Assembly (NCBI GenBank): GCA_033977485.1
Contig: CM066998.1
Span: 58,432,274-58,496,273, forward strand
Direction of reading: 5' to 3'
DNA: 64,000 nucleotides
Source of the DNA: Hydrangea macrophylla
Taxonomy: Eukaryota; Streptophyta; Magnoliopsida; Cornales; Hydrangeaceae
Every line of letters starts with the position of its first letter. Positions within the stretch are counted from its first letter, which is position 1. The position numbers and the translations under genes were made by a program. The notes under the pieces were generated by a model. It was not told the origin of the DNA. It saw only the letters and a program-made list of their open reading frames with translations, and did no database searches. Positions 12,371 to 24,332 of the stretch are shown in pieces.

Positions 12371-13702
12371 AAGTCTTTACGCTCATAAATTGATTCTCAT
12401 CATAGTCTAAATTCTCTAATCTCGCCACAACCTGAAACAGAAAACGAAAGTTTAATAAAAAATATAATAAAGCAGCCACCTAGCAACCCAAAAAATAAAA
12501 CAAGACTAAAAATACAAATAAAAAACTATCCAAACAAGCAACACAAGAACAAAAACAACAACAACAAAAGGGCAAAGATTCCTATAAAAAAAATTGGCAG
12601 AGTTTCCTCCTTTTCTATAACATTCAAAAAATTTCACAAACATTTGTAAATAAATTTATCACAACCCAAAATCAACATATAACTCTTTTGCACTCTTATG
12701 ATCTAGTGTACTAATTTTAGCACAAATTTCTTATCTCAAAGTACGAGATGCTAAATTTAGTATGCTAGATTTTAGCGCAAATTTCTTATCTCAATAGTCA
12801 TTCCATTCCTCTGTTTGGCTAAATTTCTAGGAATGAAATGCTAAGTACATTCCACTTTTGGTTTAAGGAAAAAGTTTTTGGATTATACAATGGTAGTCAT
12901 TCCTGTTGCTGTTGCTGTTGTTGTTGTTGTTGCTGAGAGAATGGAACTTAGGTTTTGGCAAGTAATGCCCATTCCTGCTCAAGAAGGAATAGCCATTCCA
13001 AAAGGAATGTCCATTCCACAGTATCTGGTCACACCAAACACAAGTTTGTAATGAACCCAGAAATGACGATTCCATTCCAAGGTCCATTCATGTCTACCAA
13101 ACGTGCCCTAGGTGTTTGATTGTGGTTTAGATGTTGGGGATTTTCAAATTATTTCTTTTTTTGCAGTGCTAAAACAATCTTGCTAAGTTGTCAGTTGCTA
13201 TGGATGAAGGTGTAATGTTGATGTTCAATCCTATTTCTTTTTTACTTAGGATATAATAAAAATATTTTTTATATTCGACGTATCCTAGCCATACCTGTAT
13301 CCTACATTTTGGGGTGTTCCGTATCGCCGTCTCCGGGTTACATATCCGTATCCACTACTCTCTTCTTTTTTTTATTACTAATCCAACCAATGTTCAAACA
13401 AATTGGTAAATGGTAATAAGAAACATTGTCGTAAATCATGGAATGCTGCAATCAAAAGACATGACCACTGATTACTTCATCATTTGAAAGGGGGAGGAAA
13501 GGGAAGGAAATCAAACCCCAATCTACAACACTCTGAAATTTGGAAAAGAAAGTGGCCGTCGTTGAGAAAGAAAAACGAAAAAGAAACAGCACATACTTTC
13601 ATCAGATAAGAAGCTATACAAAACTTCCATCAAGATTCTGACATGATACCAAGCAGATGTAAACTAAACAAAATAAGGAATTCCATTTAGAGATATACAT
13701 AC
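12371..13702. other. Gene-free interval with a MITE-like patch
   Basis: No coding region. A direct repeat containing AAATTTCTTATCTCAA occurs at about 12722 and 12778. Between about 12800 and 13110 there is a patch rich in CATTCC/GGAATG in both orientations that ends CCAAACGTGCCCTA, in the style of plant MITEs, with a (GTT)n run near 12903-12930. Its ends could not be fixed. Confidence 0.35.
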
Positions 13703-13802
13703 CTCAATAGCAGTGTCGTGAGCTTGACTGTAAGCAAGAAGAAGAGGAAGCAAACCTGCTAAATGTTCAGCAACAGCATCCAATGTAGCTTTTACGGACC
13801 TC
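13703..13802 (-). CDS. Possible isolated exon, family not recognised
   Basis: On the minus strand a 100-bp open stretch is bounded by an AG acceptor (CAACTCAG) and a GTATGT donor. It encodes a helical leucine- and alanine-rich peptide including AVAEHLAGLLPLLLAYSQ. It lies downstream of the SH3P2-like exons in the same direction but does not resemble the known SH3P2 continuation. It could be another captured exon or chance. Confidence 0.3.
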
Positions 13803-14360
13803 CTGAGTTGGTTGTAGTGACAAAAGATAATAAAAAAATAAAAAATAAATAAAAAGGTAGAAAGAGTAAGTCTCATGATTCCAAAAGACCGGCTTATCCT
13901 AGATCAAGCAGCTCAAATCCTAATAAAGGGTGGATTGTTGTAAACAAACTTCACAAAAACATGCAGGGTCACCTAATATGAAGCTATAACGTGTTCACTA
14001 CTAGCAAGCCAACAAGGGTAGTCCCATTTGAAAGCTTACACAATTTGATGCAACAAAACTTGGTTCCTCGCCGACTTACAAAAGTGAAAATGATGAGAAC
14101 TGTTGGTTTGCCAATCCATATCCATGGATACGTGATATTGCCACTTCCATAAGGCCATAACTCCAAAGCCACAAGTTTTGGCAATTCCTTCAAATTTTTT
14201 TTATTCACATTATTGAACTACGAGCCCATTTGGATTAACTTTTAAAATTTACTTTTTGGAATAAGGGATTATTTAAAAAGCTATAATTGGAGCTTTTTAG
14301 AAAAATGATTTTTAGCTTTAAAAGTGATTTGAAATGTTTCAAAAAGATGTGAAAAAGCTA

Positions 14361-15311
14361 ACTTTATCTTGGCGTCTGGAAACTTCAATAGCCTGTCTGG
14401 GTCCAAAGTAACTATAAATACAAGCATGTACACCAATATCTTGAACGAGGTTCTATGTCATGCAACATATATACGTTAGCTAATGCATTGCAAGTTTCAC
14501 ATACTTTCAAATTTCCAGATGTCATGAGGCAGAAATTATTAAACAAGTAAAATTTTGGCGGAGAACACTCAACAAAGAGTACATCAAGCAGATAATTGTA
14601 TATATTGTTTCTAATGTTACCTGAGCTCCGGCTTCCTGTCTCACTCTATCATATCGTTGAGTATGTTGTCGAGCATCCTCCAATGGAGCTCCCACCACCA
14701 TTCCTCTTAGAGTCTCAGCAACCTCGGGTGGAAAAAAAATTATCCACACAAAATTTAGGAGTAAAAACATACAAGTGACAACAATACATTAATGAAGTGG
14801 CGCAAATAGTCAACTAAATGTCAGTGCAGTGATAAGGATGGAGCAAAGTATATGCAGCTCTTTTCATTAGATGTGTTAGCAATCATCTAACAACCATGAT
14901 TTCCTAAATGCTGCAAACATCTTGTTATCCCAATTTCCTTCTAAACCAATCAGTGCATGATACAAGAATTTCAATTCATGGCTATGTAACAAAGCTTACT
15001 CAAACCTGTGTGCCAAGTGCTTTCAGTAAATTTCCACTTTCCTTTTCGATTTGTACATGAGCTCTGCTGTAACTTAAGGCAACTTTGGATAATGTGCTGC
15101 CACTGGTACATGTGTTTTCAAAACCATATTTCTTATTGTCTTCTGACCACTTGGTACCTGTAGAATAAACAGCAAGCTCATATAGTGACTGGCATAAAAT
15201 AAGGAATACCAAGAAAAACCAATAGAATTTTAGTAATTCACCTATTTCAATATGCTTCAATCCAGTGACAGTATAACCTTCCACACCTCGGACAACTTCC
15301 CTTTGGAAATG
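14361..15311 (-). pseudogene. Fragment of an SH3P2-like (BAR-SH3) gene
   Basis: Four consecutive minus-strand exons can be read: 15242-15311 (VVRGVEGYTVTG), 15006-15157 (GFENTCTSGSTLSKVALSYS), 14621-14722 (VVGAPLEDARQHTQRYDR) and a partial one at 14361-14392 (AIEVSRRQDK). Splice borders and phases agree across the first three junctions. The peptides match the BAR-like membrane-binding region of plant SH3 domain-containing protein 2 (Arabidopsis SH3P2), which acts in vesicle trafficking and autophagosome formation. The N-terminal exon, the rest of the BAR domain and the SH3 domain were not found, and sequence past exon 4 diverges at once. It is therefore a truncated copy or gene fragment, perhaps captured by a transposon, since CACTA termini lie on both sides. 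An intact gene with unusually large introns is less likely. Confidence 0.72.
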
Positions 15312-17548
15312 CTGGTAAACAAGATATCAAAAATATAGGTTAATAAAGGAACACAAAAAGTAGAGGTACATAAATACAAAGAACACTGAGCAACCTTGCC
15401 GGCACGGGTTGATATGTAAAGCTACAACACGCAAAATAAGTTTCAAGGAATCCAGAGAAAGATGAGGCAGAGGTCTCACAAGTGGCATAATTTCCACAAG
15501 CATGATACGGTGTCCACATATAATCATGACCAGTGTACCAATCATCTATCCACTATTCATTATAAGACTAAACTAGTGCGGGCTAACACTAGTCTTGGCA
15601 CAGGAAAGCATAGCTTGAACAATGCATTGACCTCAGTTACTAGGACGCCAACAGATCACAAATCTGAATAGAGATTAAGACAAAAAGATCAAAAAGACCC
15701 TTCATTTAAGTCAAAACACTCACTACATGTAAATGTGCCCCCCTACATTCAATTACCACTTCTATTTCAGCATTTTTCATTCTATGAATAGGAAAACCCC
15801 AATCTAGTCTTAGGGGCTGCATAAGCTAAAAAATAAAATAATAAAAAAAATAAAAAATAAAAAACAAGCCTCACTCCTAATCTGATTCAAACCTCTGCAT
15901 AATAGGAATGCCATTCTTATTCCGAAACAAAGATAAATAAAACCCACAATTCCAATAACCACGAAATGAGACACCTTTGTAAATCAAATAACTACCACCA
16001 CTATGAATTTATAAGCCCTAGAAAGCTTTAGAGAAAAAATACCTAAAAGGAAAAAGTGATCAAAACAACAACGATGGTACATAAAATACCTACTTTCGTT
16101 TGATTTCTAATTTTCCATGGAAAACATCTTGATGAAAAGGCACACAGTTACAACTCTCCAACATTTTCCAACATCTTATGTCGAATGGAAAACAATTCAG
16201 GCATTTCAATATAGAACACTAGATGGTGGCTTAAGAAATGACTTAATTGGAACCCACGAACTAACTCCGATCTAACTCCGACATTGAAGAACTTTGCTCA
16301 CTAAATCTGATCTGTCTCCGACACTAGAATAACTTCACTGTGATGCTGAAAAATACCAAATCAATAATTGCTTGGGATAGATAGCAAATAATTGGCCCGT
16401 GGGCTTGGCTTAAGGAAACGTTTACCAAAGAAAATTAAACACAAATGAAGAAAATTAAATCCAATCCATAATGATTTTCCAAGGTTAATCTAATCTTTTG
16501 GCCCAAAATGAAGATCCAGTATTGTGCCATGCATAAGTGTCATTAGGGTCTGTCTTCTATTGATTGTGCTTACGAGATTTCAGGGTTATGGGTACTTCTC
16601 CTTATGATTGAAGACCAGAATATACGCAAGTTAAAAACACAATATAAAATTATACGGAAACATGGACACTGAAAACACATTATTAGCAACTTGTGATTTT
16701 TTTTCCATTAGAATTTTGTAGATTAGCAAACATAAAGATTTGAAGCGAACTCCCAACCCTAAGAAATATTTTCTTCAATTATATGAAATAGTGGAAATGG
16801 AACTTCTTGTTGTTAAAGCATAGAATGCTTCCTTGTGTACATTAAATGGATTGAAAGACTAAGACTTATGACTAAGAAACAAAAAAATATCAAGTGTTGA
16901 ATTTCTTGGATTTTGTGGCTCCAATAGAGCTAGCATCCGAAATTGTTAAGCAAATTGTCTCAAGCATGACAAAATTTTCAAATCTAAGCAAATCACTATT
17001 TAATTTCAAATAATTACTAACAGTAAAATACATACATATATATATATAAATATATATTCAACAAGTTTCAAATAAGAAAACATGAAATGATCACATAGAA
17101 GTCATACAAGTTGTACAGCATCAGATCTGGAGAATCAAAGTCATAGCAACCATACAAACACATACATAAATTCGTGTATATATATGTGTATTGGAACCCT
17201 AAAAACTAAACTAATTGGCTCTGTACAGCTAAACCTTGGAGGAGTCGATGGTGGCCTTGGAGTGGAGTGGACGACCTGAAGTAGAGTCAGCGTCAACCTT
17301 GGAGTGGAGTCGGCGGTGGCCTGAAGTAGAGAGGTAGGGGCAGCGACGAGGTTCAGAGAGAGAGAGAGAGAGTTTTGGACAGATTCAAGGAGAGAGTGAG
17401 AGAGAGAGAGAGAGAGAGAGTGAGATAGAGAAGCTACAGGACAGAGAAGTCGACAGAGGCGTGGAGTGGAGAGGTAGGGGCAGCAGCGTCGTGGAGTGTA
17501 GTGGTGTAGGCGGCGGTTCTCCTACTCCTTTCCCACAGATAATATTTA
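15312..17548. other. Gene-free interval
   Basis: No supported gene. GA microsatellites lie at about 17357-17373 and 17397-17420, next to a purine-rich stretch with repeated TTGGAGTGGAGT motifs (17235-17310). Confidence 0.5.
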
Positions 17549-17952
17549 CAGTCCGTTTGGTATGCCACAAACTAGAAAAGAATTGATTTGCAATTTTTGT
17601 TTGTGGCAAATCTTGTGTTTGGTTTGACAAAAGAATCAATTTTCATTTCTAGCCAATTCTCACTAATTCTTGTTTTAGCCCAAAAACAAATCCTATCACT
17701 TTTGGTAGGATTTCGTGAGAAGTGATTTCACTTAAAGTGAAACATTGTGATATACCAAACATACCCCTATACATTTCACAACATCCTCTTTTTATATGGG
17801 CAATGTAGTAAATGACCGTGATTCATTTCATTTCATTTCTCTTTCAAACTAAACATGAGAATTAGAATTGCAAATCAATTCTATTCATTTCTTTTCTTTT
17901 CTATTCTCTCCAATTCAATTCTATTCTATTTTAGAATCAAACCAAACGGGGT
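17549..17952. mobile_element. MITE-like inverted-repeat element
   Basis: The left part reads GTCCGTTTGGT (about 17551-17561) and the right part ACCAAACGGGGTG (about 17940-17952); AGAATTGATTTGC near 17579 is repeated inverted near 17869. The ends suggest a degenerate MITE. No target duplication could be assigned, so the superfamily is open. Confidence 0.4.
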
Positions 17953-18297
17953 GTTAGGGATAGTAGAGGGGGAAATAATTGGAGGGAAAATTTGGGGTAA
18001 AATGTTGGTGTATTGTTTGTTTATAAATATCTTAGCTGCATTTTCGTCACAAATAAAATTGTATTTGTGTTAGATAGGTACGTTTCCGTCACGAATAAAA
18101 ATTATTTGTGTTAGATAGGTACGTTTCTGTCACAAATAAATATTATTTGTATCGGATAGGAACGTTTCTGTCCCGAATAAAAAATTATTTGTGTCAGATA
18201 TATTTTCGTCATAGAATCCGTTACAAAAAAAAATTTTGTTACGGATTTTGATCCGTCACAAAAACTTTCTTCGCAAAAGGCCTGCTTTCTTGTAGTG
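17953..18297 (+). mobile_element. Lone 3' terminus of a third CACTA-type element
   Basis: The segment ends GGCCTGCTTTCTTGTAGTG at 18297, the very common plant CACTA terminus (CACTACAAGAAA in reverse complement). Subterminal 41-bp tandem repeats start at 18071, 18112 and 18153 (TAGATAGGTACGTTTC type), followed by GTTACGGATTTTGATCCGTC. No 5' end with the same sequence was found in the window. It abuts a truncated copia LTR. Confidence 0.65.
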
Positions 18298-18762
18298 AGT
18301 GCAACTAATTCTTTAGTAGTATGAATTATAATTTATGGAAATAGGAATTTGATTCAGTTTAAATTAGGGTTTCCTAATTCCATAAAGAAGCCTATTTCTT
18401 ATTGACTTCTTTTGGTCCCTATCATGACCTATACATATGCTACTTTGGCTCTCTTCTCAGTTTGTGTTTTTCCATCAAGAGTGTTATAACTCATAATAGA
18501 AAAGAGAGCGTGAAAGGGAGAGCAGAAAATAGAAAGAATTTGGAAAGAGACCATACTCAGTTCGATATTCTGGCAACAGAGGAATACAGTAGAAGATCGT
18601 GAACTATTATCAAACCTGTGTGTCGACTACTGCAATCCATTTTTGCAGTTCAAGGTAACCTTAGTTCTGTCCTTGTAGGGTTGTTGTAGCTTTCACGTAA
18701 TTTTTGTTGTACCAACTTATATGCACTGTCAAAGGATTCTGGGAACACAGTTTCCTAAAACA
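18298..18762 (+). repeat. Truncated copia LTR, opposite orientation
   Basis: This stretch matches, inverted, the outer part of the copia LTR at about 18896-19376: the last roughly 460 bp of an LTR (TATA region to the CCTAA(A)ACA end). It is therefore the remnant of an older insertion of the same family in the opposite direction, cut off on its left by the CACTA terminus. With the neighbouring LTR it forms a long imperfect palindrome with a spacer of about 135 bp. Confidence 0.8.
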
Positions 18763-18895
18763 CAAAAAAAATGAATAAAACAAACAAACAAGAAACATAA
18801 ATGAAATGTTTACGTTATTACTAACCAAAAACCATTTCTCCTAGATTTACCATAGAAAAAAACATAGGTCGAACTAGACAAGTACATAATGAAAA

Positions 18896-20219
18896 TGTTA
18901 GGAAACTGCGTACCCAGAATTCGTTGACAGTGCGTATAAGTTGGTACTGTAAAAAAAATTACGTGAAAACTACAATAACCCTACAAGGGCGGAACTAGGA
19001 TTACCTTAAACTGCTAAAACGGATTGCTGTAGTAGACGAATCGAGAACACGGGCTCGATGACAGCTCACGATCTTCTACCGTATTCCTTTGCTGCCAGAA
19101 TATCGAACTGAGTGTGGGCTCTTTCGAAATCCTTTCTGTTTTCTGCTCTCCCTCTTTTTCGCTCTCTTTTCTATTCTGAGTTATAATTCTCTGTATAGAA
19201 AAATGCAAACTGAGAAGAGAGCCAAAGCAGCATATATATAGGCTACGATAGGGACCATAAGAAGTCAATAAGGAATAGGCTTCCTTATGGAATTAGGAAA
19301 CCCTAATTCGAACTGAATCAGATTCCTATTTCCATAAATTATAATTCATACCACTAAAGAATTATAATTGCACTCCTACCCTTATCTCAAAAAAATATTT
19401 CGAGCTCCATGTTATTAAATGCTTATCATCTCCCCATGTTAAGATTACAGATATCCATTAATTAAATATAATTACTGACAATCATATTTAATTAATTTCT
19501 TAAAATTCCTTGAGATCCTCTGCTTAACTTATATGATATGTCGGATACAAAATCCACCTGCAGGGTTTGACATAATCAAAACTTATAAGCTTTCTCAAGG
19601 GGATATCATCAATCCCAAAATTAAGACATGGATTCCATCATTAATTAATATCCACCACACAATTAATATTGTCACCCAATCCAATGAGATATTGACCCAT
19701 TTAAGGATCTCACCCTTTTAGGGATCAAAGTATAAATATCAAATGTACGTGTCTACAAAATTAACTTAGGATTTAGAGCATAAGCACTCATAATAGCCAT
19801 GAGGTATTAATTATCTTATAAGTCAGTATAAAGATAATTACCCCAAGTTAGTCCCGTTTAATACACAAAGTGTACCAGCATAGTGAGTTGAAACTATACC
19901 GTTTTCCGTAGTCAAGACAAACCTACTACAACACCATGCTGCAGTCCTACCGATGGTGTGTCCAATCCCATCTAAGATTGTAAACCAAAATCTTACATTC
20001 TATAATATCTGATGGCCTGATCTTCCGTATGTAAGCCGAACTCTACACACCAAACCACCTACTATATAGAATGAGAGACACACATGCATAATATTAAATA
20101 AATAATATAATACAAACATTGCCCACACAGATTCTCATAAAAAAATGGATTAACTGATTTTATTAAATGAATAATAAATCAACTACATAAAGCATGGCTT
20201 TTAGTATATATCCCTAACA
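18896..20219 (-). repeat. Copia 3' LTR
   Basis: Begins TGTTAGGGATATATACT on the minus strand after the polypurine tract and ends CCTAACA at 18896. A TATATATA box on the minus strand at about 19232-19240 sits where U3 would meet R. An almost identical copy is at 25895-27217. Confidence 0.92.
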
Positions 20220-20230
20220 ATCTCCCACTT
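20220..20230 (-). promoter_or_regulatory. Copia polypurine tract
   Basis: Minus-strand AAGTGGGAGAT immediately precedes the 3' LTR start TGTTAGGG; it primes plus-strand DNA synthesis in this class of elements. Confidence 0.8.
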
Positions 20231-20234
20231 AGAC

Positions 20235-23200
20235 TCAAAGCCATGATGCGACACACCTCACTCCTATCCCTTCTACATGACTGTCAAAAGTCTTGGCCGG
20301 TAAGCTCTTGGTGAAAGGATCTGCCAGGTTATTTGCTGATGCTATCTTGGTCACTTCAACATCACCTCTTTGCACGAACTCTCGTATCAGGTGATACTTA
20401 CGCTCAATGTGTTTTCCCTTCTTATGGGCCCTTGGTTCCTTTGAGTTAGCAACCGCTCCGTTATTATCGCAATAAAGGGTAATAGCCGATTGTACCGCAG
20501 GTACTACTCTTAGATCCATAAGGAAGTTTCTGAGCCAAACGGCCTCCTTAGCGGCTTCCGAAGCAGCCACATACTCGGCTTCCATAGTAGAATCAGCAAT
20601 ACATGACTGCTTGATACTCCTCCAACTAATGGCTTCACCTCCTAGGGTAAACACATATCCTGAGGTAGACTTTCTGGAATCCCTATCTGACATGAAATCA
20701 GAATTTGTGTACCCAATGGGTACAAGACTGTCTGCTTGGTAAACTAACATATAGTCTCGAGTCCTTTTTAGGTACTTGAGAATATTTTTCACCGCAGTCC
20801 AATGTTCTTGCCCTGGATTAGACTGGTATCTACTAAGTACTAACCATGCCAACAGCAAAGCAGATGTCAGGTCTAGTACATAGCATAGCATACATTAGGC
20901 TTCCTACTGCCGAGGCATAAGGAACTGCCTTCATCTTCTCTATCTCATCAGGTGTCTTAGGACATTGATCCTTAGATAGAGTAATTCCGTGTCTGAAGGG
21001 AAGGAATCCCTTCTTGGAATCTTGCATGCTAAACCTTGCAAGAATATTGTCAATATAAGTGCCTTGTACATCCTATTCTTGCGATCTCGCATAAGCTTGA
21101 TCCCTAGGATGTGACCGGCTTCTCCCAAGTCCTTCATATCGAATTGACTGGATAACCATACCCTTACAGAAGATAATACCCCCACATCATTTTCGATTAG
21201 CAAGATATCATCCACATACAGTACTAAGAACACCACCACTCTTCCATCATGTTTCTTGTACACACAAGATTCATTCGCACATTGATCAAAACCAAAAGAC
21301 TTGATTGCTTGATCAAAGCGGATATTCCAAGACCTAGATGCCTGCTTAAGTCCATAAATGGACTTCTTAAGCTTGCACAACATGTGTTCTTGGCCCTTCG
21401 CAATGAACCCGTCTGGTTGCATCATATAGATGCACTCGTCAAGATTCCCATTTAGAAATGTTGTCTTAACATCCATTTGCCAAATTTCATAATCAAAATG
21501 TGCAGCAATGGATAAGAGAATCCAGATAGACTTTAGCATGGCCACCGGCGAAAAGGTTTCCTCATAATCGATTCCCTCTTTTTGAGTGAACCCTTTCGCA
21601 ACAAGCCTTGCTTTAAAGGTTTCCACCTTACCGTCTGCTCCTCTCTTCTTCTTATAGATCCACTTATATCCAATGGGTTTTATTTCATTGGGTGGTTCTA
21701 CAAGATCCCAGACTTGATTGGAGTACATAGACTCCATTTCAGATTTCATAGCCTTTTGCCAAAGATCTGCATCTTTATCTTGGAGTGCTTCATTGTAGTT
21801 ACAGGGGCCGGTACCTTGTTCATCAGGGACCTGGTCATAAGACTCTCCCAAGAACATATATCGGTCAGGTTGAATAATAACCCTCCCACTACAACGAGGC
21901 ACAACCCTTATCTGTGTATCACTGATATTTCGTTGTGAAGATTCTAAACTTAATACACCATTATCTACACGTTGTACTGGTTCAGGAACCTGCGTGTTAA
22001 TGGTTGGTTCGGGATCTACACGAGTTTCGATAATCCTCCCACTACGACGTGGTAATGGAATATCGATAACTCTTTCTTGTGGTATTTCTTCTCGTACCGT
22101 TGGTATCGAAGAAGTATGTCTCGGTGTCTCTCCTCTCATTTCCTCTAGAACAATACGACTTCTGGGCTTGTGGTCCATAACATAGTCCTCTTCTAAGAAT
22201 ATGGCATTGGTGCTAACAATAACCTTCTGATCCTTAGGACTATAAAACAGACCACCTTTAGTTCCTCTTGGATACCCAACAAAGAAACATACTTCTGTTC
22301 TTGATTCCAACTTTTCTGCGTTCCCTTTCAGCACATGTGCTGGACTACCCCAGATCTGAACATGCCGAGGACTAGGCTTTCGCCCAGTCCACAATTCCAT
22401 GGGAGTAGTAGGTACTGACTTAGATGGTACCAAGTTTAGAATGTATGCAGCTGTCTCTAATGCGTGTCCCCAAAAGGAAATTGGTAAATCCGAGTAACTC
22501 ATCATAGATCTTACTATGTCCATGAGAGTCCTGTTCCTTCTTTCTGCTACACCGTTCTGCTGAGGCATACGGGGTGCAGACAATTGGGATGTAATCCCTT
22601 GCTCCAATAAGTATTCCCTAAACTCTCCCAAGAGGTACTCTCCACCACGATCAGATCGTAGTGTCTTGATACATTTACCTAGACGCTTCTCTATTTCAGC
22701 CTTGAAGTCTTTGAATTTCTCAAAGCATTCAAACTTACTCCGCATCAAATAAATGTACCCATACCTTGAGTAATCATCGATGAAAGTGACAAAGTACTCA
22801 AATCCCCCTCTTGCTTGGACAGTCATAGGACCACACAAATCAGAGTGAACCAGTTCCAACGGCTCTTTTGCTCTATAGCCCTTGGCCGAGAATGGCCTCT
22901 TGGTCATTTTACCTTCCAAGCAGGATTCACAAACTGGAAGTGCCTCCACTTCCAATGAGCCTAATGGCCCATTTTGAACCAGTCTTTGAATCCTTTTCAA
23001 ATTAATATGACCAAGGTGTAAGTGCCAAAGATGCGTTTGGTTCATCCTCGAAGGTTCTTTTCTCTTAAATGGCAAACTATTTGTGTTATTCAATTCATTA
23101 AGTTGCAGTATAGGAGAGATAGGATTTATAATATAAAGATCATCCACCAATTGACCAGAACAAATAAAACGTTTATTTTCTTTAATAACTACTACTTTAT

Positions 23201-23531
23201 TAAAATGAACTGAATATCCATTCTTTACTAAACTAGAAACTGGAACTAAATTCCTTCTAATAGAAGGTACATAAAAGTAATTTCTTAATATTAAAATCCT
23301 ATCTCTACCAAAACTAAGATGTAGATCTCCTACTGCAACTGCTGCTACTCTCGTAGCATTTCCCATATATAGATAAATCTCTCCATCACTGAGCTGCCTG
23401 GTTTCCTGGAACCCCTGCAAAGAATTGCATACATGATCAGTGGCTCCCGTATCTACACACCAGGTACCGGTAGATCAGACCACTAAACACGATTCAACAA
23501 CTAGTAAATGAGATTTACCTTGATTGTTCTG
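20235..23531 (-). pseudogene. Copia pol: protease, integrase, RT, RNase H (broken)
   Basis: From the 5' side: protease motif [12 protein letters not shown] (about 23430-23465); GAG-pre-integrase with LWHLHLGH and the CESCLEGKM zinc-binding part; integrase core with catalytic residues in [16 protein letters not shown] and [11 protein letters not shown]; reverse transcriptase with the signature LYVDDILLI; RNase H with YCDNNGAVANSKEP and HIERKYHLIRE near the C-terminus. The frame is continuous with gag except for stops near 23532 and 23468. One frameshift lies near 21070, where residues between RKNRM and [10 protein letters not shown] are lost. A second is a 7-nt insertion at 20831-20843 (minus strand TTAGTACTTAGTA, a local duplication) that splits the RT end from RNase H. 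Family and domain order are certain; the lineage within copia (Tork-like or other) was not decided. Confidence 0.93.
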
Positions 23532-24332
23532 TCAGGCGAGATAAACTGGACATTGCTTCTTCCAGTGTCCTGGCTGCTTGCAAATAAAACATTTGCCTTT
23601 AGGCTTTCCCGGTTGTCCTTGTGGCCTTTGGATTGGCGGAGGACCCGCGGCCTTCTTTTGAGCCTTTTTCATTTTCTTCTTGCCTTTCGGCTTTGAAGCA
23701 AAACCTTTCTCAAACACAAGAGCACTCCCTAACTTTCTGTTGAGACCCTCAGCTGCCTGGAGTTCTTTAAGCAGCTCCGCCAAAGTATATTTAAATTTAT
23801 TCATGTTGTAATTGAGGCGGAATTGCTTAAAAGACTCTGGCAGTGACTGGAGTACGATATCGACATGGGTTTCCCCGTCGATTGTAGCTCCAAGGATCTC
23901 TAGTTCATTAAGAAGAGATATCATCTTAAGAACATGATCCCTTACAGGCGTCCCCTCAGCCATGGTTGTGTTCATCAAGTCTTTCATGGCAACCTGCCTA
24001 GCAGCACGACTTTGATCCCCGAACATCTCTCGGAGGCTATCCATCATGTCATAGGCGCTGGCCATTGACTGATGCTGATGTTGCAAAACATTTGACATGG
24101 ATGCCAAAATGTAACACCGCGCCATCTCATCAGCCTTGACCCATTTCTTATGAGTCTGGGTTTCCTCAGCGGTTGCCCCCTCACCAGGTTGCTCAGGACA
24201 TTCTTTAGTAAGCACAAACTTGTACTCTTCAGCAGTTAACACAATATCCAAATTCCTTTTCCAGTCTATATAGTTTGGTCCAGTAAGTTTATTTTTTTTA
24301 AGTATAACAACAAGTGGATTGAAAATACCCAT
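23532..24332 (-). CDS. Copia gag
   Basis: A 266-codon frame starting MGIFNPLVV. It carries the UBN2/copia-type gag region (WKRNLDIVL, MARCYILASM, YNMNKFKYTLAELLKELQ), a lysine-rich stretch (KPKGKKKMKKAQKKAAG) and a CCHC zinc knuckle, CFICKQPGHWKKQCP. The frame ends at a TGA (23532-23534), after which the same frame continues into protease, so the stop most likely replaced an arginine codon of a single gag-pol polyprotein. Gag would form the virus-like particle. Confidence 0.9.
   Translation of the reverse strand: MGIFNPLVVILKKNKLTGPNYIDWKRNLDIVLTAEEYKFVLTKECPEQPGEGATAEETQTHKKWVKADEMARCYILASMSNVLQHQHQSMASAYDMMDSLREMFGDQSRAARQVAMKDLMNTTMAEGTPVRDHVLKMISLLNELEILGATIDGETHVDIVLQSLPESFKQFRLNYNMNKFKYTLAELLKELQAAEGLNRKLGSALVFEKGFASKPKGKKKMKKAQKKAAGPPPIQRPQGQPGKPKGKCFICKQPGHWKKQCPVYLA

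Noticed and set aside
12863..13087. Minus-strand frame with Asn/Ser repeats as a gene
   Set aside because: Made of a (GTT)n microsatellite and CATTCC repeats, with no family resemblance.
18394..20219. A 1.8-kb copia LTR beginning at 18394 or 25391
   Set aside because: The direct repeat is that long, but TG..CA ends, the TATA position and the GAAAA target duplications fit the 1.32-kb LTR; the extra 500 bp is a duplicated flank.
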